NCBI GenBank assembly: GCA_025462785.1
Contig: JAOAPG010000335.1
Location: 1 to 8,670 of the forward strand
Length of the DNA stretch: 8,670 nt
Direction of reading: 5' to 3'
Source: Acidobacteriaceae bacterium
GTDB lineage: Bacteria; Acidobacteriota; Terriglobia; Terriglobales; Acidobacteriaceae
Shown: piece by piece, positions 5,768 through 8,670 of the stretch
Position numbering within the stretch: position 1 is the stretch's first letter
Layout of the letters: every line of letters begins with the position of its first letter
Program-made: the position numbers and the translations under genes
The notes under the pieces: model-generated
Told to the model about the DNA's origin: nothing
The model's database searches: none
The model's input: the letters and a program-made list of their open reading frames with translations, nothing else

Positions 5768-6820
5768 GTGGGAAAAAGATATAACAGCATTCTTGAAACG
5801 GTCGGCAACACCCCTGTGGTCAGGATCAATAAGCTGGCGCCTAGCCATGTAAACCTCTTCGTCAAAGTCGAGGCTTTCAATCCTCTTGGTTCCGTCAAGG
5901 ATCGTCTGGCGCTCGGTGTCATCGAGGACGCGGAGAGGACCGGAAAGCTCAAGCCCGGACAGACGGTGATAGAGGCGACCAGCGGTAATACCGGTATCGG
6001 CTTGGCAATGGTATGCGCCCAAAAGGGCTATCCGCTTGTCGTCACTATGGCAGAGACCTTCAGTGTTGAGCGACGCAAGCTAATGCGTTTCCTCGGAGCG
6101 AAAGTTGTGCTTACGCCCGCCACAGGCAGAGGGTCGGGCATGGTCGCCAAGGCTCTCGAACTAGCCGAAACCCACGGTTGGTTTCTCACACGTCAGTTTG
6201 AGAACGAAGCCAACGCCGTCATGCACTCACGAACTTCGGCGAAGGAGATACTGGAAGACTTCAAAGGCGAACGCCTGGATTACTGGGTTACGGGGTTCGG
6301 TACCGGGGGCACTCTGAAGGGCGTGGCGCGGGTGCTCGCGAAAGAGCGTCCTGAGACGAAGATCGTAGTCTGCGAACCAGATGAAGCAGCGATGCTTTCA
6401 AGCGGGATTGAGCAACAACGGAATCCAGATGGATCAGCAGCGGCGAGCCACCCTGCATGGCATCCCCACCCACTGCAAGGCTGGAGCCCGGACTTCATCG
6501 CGAAGCTAGCAGCGGATGCCGTAGACGTGAAGGTCATCAGCCAGGTTCTGCGCATCGAAAATGCCGACGCTATGCGTTGGAGTAAGGAACTCGCCCGCAA
6601 GGAAGGGATCTTCGTCGGCATTACGTCGGGTGCGACTTTCGCAGCTGCGTTGCGCGTCAGCGCGGAAGCTCCAGAGGAATCAACGATTCTTTGCATGTTG
6701 CCTGACACGGGAGAACGCTATTTGAGCACTCCACTATTCGGTGACATTTCCGTCGACACGACTGAAGAGGAACTGGAGATTTCACGCTCGACTCCCAGCG
6801 CATGGTTACAACCAGCTTGA
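5768..6820 (+). CDS. cysK: Cysteine synthase (O-acetylserine sulfhydrylase), PLP-dependent
   Basis: Makes cysteine from O-acetylserine and sulfide in the cytoplasm with pyridoxal phosphate (family knowledge). The GTG at 5768 gives 351 residues beginning GKRYNSILETVGNTPVVRIN, the normal start of the family. Visible sites: NPLGSVKDR with the PLP lysine at about residue 44, the substrate loop TSGNTG (71-76), ETFSVERRKLMRFLGA, the PLP phosphate loop GFGTGGT (176-182), and LPDTGERYLSTPLF near 312-325. It is about 30 residues longer than enterobacterial CysK. Much of the extra lies in the SHPAWHPHPLQGW-SPDFI segment (about 235-255) and in an acidic tail, a layout I associate with a distinct bacterial subgroup. 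Cystathionine beta-synthase or another beta-replacing activity is possible, but no C-terminal CBS domains are present. No downstream partner gene is seen. Confidence 0.9.
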   Translation: MGKRYNSILETVGNTPVVRINKLAPSHVNLFVKVEAFNPLGSVKDRLALGVIEDAERTGKLKPGQTVIEATSGNTGIGLAMVCAQKGYPLVVTMAETFSVERRKLMRFLGAKVVLTPATGRGSGMVAKALELAETHGWFLTRQFENEANAVMHSRTSAKEILEDFKGERLDYWVTGFGTGGTLKGVARVLAKERPETKIVVCEPDEAAMLSSGIEQQRNPDGSAAASHPAWHPHPLQGWSPDFIAKLAADAVDVKVISQVLRIENADAMRWSKELARKEGIFVGITSGATFAAALRVSAEAPEESTILCMLPDTGERYLSTPLFGDISVDTTEEELEISRSTPSAWLQPA

Positions 6821-6858
6821 TAATCGGATAGAACGTCGCCGAGATTGATCCGCTAAGC

Positions 6859-6890
6859 CGGGCTCACTCGGACAGCTTCTGAGTAGCCCG
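6859..6890. terminator. Hairpin after cysK, possible terminator without a U run
   Basis: CGGGCT plus ACTC pairs with GAGT plus AGCCCG, with one bulged C and an 11-base loop. It falls exactly between the cysK stop and the end of the minus-strand DinB remnant. No T run follows on either strand, so termination may be weak or factor-dependent. Confidence 0.4.
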
Positions 6891-7120
6891 TCATCCGGAC
6901 CGCCTCAACTCGCCGCCCATTAATGGGCTGAACAGAAAATCGTGGAAATCGTCTTTTAAGTCGTGCATACGGAATAGTGTCGCAATCTGTGCCCAGTGAC
7001 GAATCTCGTGTAGCAGAATGTGCACAAAATTTTCTTAGATGTTGCCGTTAGAAAACTATTCATGAGTTTGAACTCTCTTGGCACCTGCCAATCCCTTGAT
7101 GAGAGCGTGCCGATGAATTC
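6891..7120 (-). pseudogene. DinB-family protein remnant, frameshifted C-terminal part
   Basis: The downstream part (7034-6894, stop 6891-6893) reads ENFVHILLHEIRHWAQIATL then FRMHDLKDDFHDFLFSPLMG, a clear DinB-family C-terminus. HEIRH supplies two of the three metal-binding histidines usual for the fold. A TAA at 7035-7037 stops this frame. Just upstream the similarity continues in another frame as WQVPREFKLMNSFLTATSKK, which reads into the TGA at 7121-7123. So the gene has a frameshift near 7035 and has lost its N-terminal helices and first histidine. DinB-type proteins are four-helix-bundle, metal-dependent enzymes, often thiol transferases or stress proteins; this copy cannot make a working one. 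Its upstream end is replaced by a TonB-receptor fragment. Confidence 0.75.
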
Positions 7121-7390
7121 TCACAATTCGCCTCGACTCTGTTGGCCGAAGTGGAACAGTCGTTTTTCGTCGAAGGAACTCCTAATGGAAGCATCGACCG
7201 TGTTCAGCGCTTCAATTTCACTGCTCAGGTTGACGCTTTCGTTCACCTGGCCGATCTTCAGGCGGACGTTGGCCGTAGCAGGAGTGTTGACCAGCAACTC
7301 CAACCCAGACTGCTCTTGCCTGGAGAAACCAACACCTGTAACGGAAAGTGTGTAAGTTCCCGGAGGATAGAATGCAGACTTCAACCCCAC
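7121..7390 (-). pseudogene. TonB-dependent receptor fragment (regulatory domain and start of plug)
   Basis: An 89-residue frame contains PPGTYTLSVTGVGFSRQEQS, then GLELLVNTPATANVRLKIGQ with VNESVNLSSEIEALNTVDAS. This is the end of a carboxypeptidase-like regulatory domain followed by the first residues of the plug of a large outer-membrane TonB-dependent receptor. Intact genes of this kind encode around 1000 residues. Here the signal peptide and early domain are missing (stop codons interrupt the same frame upstream of 7390), and the plug breaks off after RSSFDEKR and runs into the DinB remnant. It is on the same strand as the remnant. Decay of a gene, or a recombination scar, is the likely origin. 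Confidence 0.75.
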
Positions 7391-7583
7391 TGCGGTTCAT
7401 CTCCAAACACCCGAATTTCAGTGGCAGATCGAAGAAGTGGCCCTGCATGGATAGCCGCGACGCTCACGCTGTCCGCTCTGCTCAGCCTGGCAGCGTTGAA
7501 GCGGCGCAATGAGAGCTTGCTCAGTGCAGCAGCTGGAATGTCACCTCGTCAAGTAATTAGAGAACGCGGCAGGCAGCGTCCCC
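7391..7583. other. Non-coding stretch between the TonB fragment and gnd
   Basis: No recognisable gene on either strand. Minus-strand frames show no further regulatory-domain motif. A plus-strand frame crossing it has no ribosome site and runs antisense to the neighbours. No strong terminator was found after gnd. Confidence 0.5.
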
Positions 7584-8618
7584 TTAAGCTACTTTGGATT
7601 TCTCGTCGGATTTCTCCAGATGACCACCAAATTCATACCGCATCGCAGATAAGAGCTGGTTGGCGAAGTCGGCCTCCCCTCTAGAACTGAATCGCTCGTA
7701 AAGCGCAGTGGTCAGAACTGGGGCTGGTACTGCTTCGTCGATCGCAGCTTTAATCGTCCAACGTCCTTCGCCGGAGTCGGAGACATGCCCGGCAAATTTC
7801 GAAAGATTCGGGTCCTGAACCAGCGCGCTGGCTGTCAGATCCAGCAGCCACGAAGCGATTACGCTTCCACGACGCCAAAGCTCCGCTATGTCGCGCAGAT
7901 TCAGGTCGTACTGATATTGTTCGGGGTTGCGCAATGGCGTAGTTTCCGCATCGGCTGCTCGGTTTGCTTGTTTGCCGACGTTAGCGCTCCGCAGAATAGA
8001 GAACCCCTCCGCATATGCGGCCATGACGCCATACTCGATTCCGTTGTGCACCATCTTGACGAAATGACCAGCACCATTTGGGCCGCAGTGCAGGTAGCCT
8101 TGCTCCGCCGTACCCCTGATCTTGTCTCGGCCGTCGGTGCGCGGAATGTTGCCTATTCCGGGAGCGAGGGCAGCGAAAATTGGATCGAGCCGCTGGATGA
8201 CCTCGGTCTCTCCGCCAATCATCATGCAATAGCCTCGTTCCAGACCCCAAACTCCTCCGCTGGTTCCCACATCAACGTAGTGGATCTTTTGGGGAGCGAG
8301 TTGCCTTGCGCGCCGCAGATCATCAACGTAATAAGAGTTGCCGCCGTCGATGAGGATGTCCCCCGCCTCGAGATGAGGCGAAAGATCGGCGATGGTATCA
8401 TCGACGGCCGCCGCCGGCACCATCAGCCAAATCGCCCGTGGTTTCTCCAGTTTTTTCACAACGTCTGTGAGCGAGGTGGCGCCGATCGCGTTTTCCTTGA
8501 CGAGTTCATTCACCGCTTGCGGTGACCTGTTGAATACTACGCAGCTGTGACCCTTGCGGATGAGCCGCCGAACCATGTTGGCTCCCATCCTTCCAAGACC
8601 GATCATGCCGATTTGCAT
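7584..8618 (-). CDS. gnd: 6-phosphogluconate dehydrogenase, decarboxylating, short form
   Basis: Oxidises and decarboxylates 6-phosphogluconate to ribulose 5-phosphate in the pentose phosphate pathway. It has 344 residues, matching the short YqeC/GndA-like branch and not the ~470-residue E. coli form. The start is fixed by AAGGA 7 nt before the ATG at 8618. Visible sites: the Rossmann loop GLGRMG (7-12), VVFNRS (27-32), DGGNS (91-95), the substrate loop GTSGG (118-122), GPNGAGH (179-185), and the catalytic FVKMVHNGIEY, with Lys188, His191, Asn192, Glu195 and Tyr196 all in place. The Asn30-Arg31-Ser32 after the second strand suggests NADP use (inference), whereas many short forms use NAD. An upstream gene ends 11 nt before the start, so gnd is probably the second or later gene of an operon. 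Confidence 0.94.
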   Translation of the reverse strand: MQIGMIGLGRMGANMVRRLIRKGHSCVVFNRSPQAVNELVKENAIGATSLTDVVKKLEKPRAIWLMVPAAAVDDTIADLSPHLEAGDILIDGGNSYYVDDLRRARQLAPQKIHYVDVGTSGGVWGLERGYCMMIGGETEVIQRLDPIFAALAPGIGNIPRTDGRDKIRGTAEQGYLHCGPNGAGHFVKMVHNGIEYGVMAAYAEGFSILRSANVGKQANRAADAETTPLRNPEQYQYDLNLRDIAELWRRGSVIASWLLDLTASALVQDPNLSKFAGHVSDSGEGRWTIKAAIDEAVPAPVLTTALYERFSSRGEADFANQLLSAMRYEFGGHLEKSDEKSKVA

Positions 8619-8629
8619 AGTAACGTCCT

Positions 8630-8670
8630 TTACTCTTGCTCCCGAAACACCTGTCCGTAGGTCTTGCCGT
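8630..8670 (-). CDS. C-terminal end of an unidentified gene upstream of gnd
   Basis: Only the last 12 codons are visible, reading GKTYGQVFREQE then TAA (8630-8632). The stop overlaps the gnd ribosome site (TAAAGGA), and 11 nt separate it from the gnd ATG; such tight packing supports a real gene translated in the same operon. Too little is left to name it. Pentose phosphate or sugar-kinase genes are common neighbours of gnd, but nothing here proves one. Confidence 0.45.
   Translation of the reverse strand, partial: GKTYGQVFREQE

Noticed and set aside
7142..7684. 180-codon plus-strand frame across the TonB fragment and the end of gnd
   Set aside because: It runs antisense to a recognisable receptor fragment and into the 3' end of gnd, has no ribosome site, and its translation shows no domain. 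A short stretch near SLAALKRRNESLLSAAAGM faintly recalls FtsX-like permeases, but the spacing does not fit well enough to claim it.
7785..8525. 246-codon plus-strand frame inside gnd
   Set aside because: Long but fully antisense to a conserved enzyme with all catalytic residues; the translation is low in recognisable structure.

Overview
The window looks like chromosomal housekeeping DNA from a Gram-negative soil-type bacterium, most likely an acidobacterium (inference). The clues are a secreted TIGR03118-type propeller protein, a remnant of a TonB-dependent receptor with a carboxypeptidase-like regulatory domain, a DinB remnant, a small secreted MCG-type cysteine protein, a short-form 6-phosphogluconate dehydrogenase and frequent GTG starts. 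No prophage, insertion sequence, CRISPR array or defence system is visible.

Layout from left to right. Bases 1-894 hold the 3' part of an NAD-dependent epimerase/dehydratase gene on the plus strand. It converges on glnA (minus, 945-2354), a type I glutamine synthetase that keeps the adenylylation tyrosine. A 262-bp divergent intergenic region separates glnA from a LysR-type regulator gene (plus, 2617-3522). This region holds three dyad elements, one of which has the T-N11-A geometry of a LysR box. A small secreted cysteine-containing protein follows (plus, 3603-3950) and ends at a strong bidirectional terminator. Facing it is a secreted beta-propeller-like protein of the TIGR03118 type (minus, 4012-5028). 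Next come a tRNA-Gly(CCC) with encoded CCA (minus, 5302-5376) and a 391-bp gap leading to a cysteine synthase gene (plus, GTG start at 5768).

From about 6891 to 7390 the minus strand carries a gene graveyard: a frameshifted C-terminal DinB-family fragment joined directly to a fragment of a TonB-dependent receptor. The window ends with a decarboxylating 6-phosphogluconate dehydrogenase (minus, 7584-8618). It sits 11 nt downstream of the stop codon of another gene cut by the window edge, which suggests an operon.

Functionally, glutamine synthetase (nitrogen assimilation), cysteine synthase (sulfur assimilation) and 6-phosphogluconate dehydrogenase (pentose phosphate pathway) are core metabolism. 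The LysR gene is the only regulator and is placed to control itself and perhaps glnA. The most interesting unexplained signals are non-coding: a roughly 29-bp sequence block shared between the lysR upstream region and the cysK upstream region, and the nested CTTAG/CTAAG dyads between glnA and lysR. I see no convincing evidence of a wholly new biological system.
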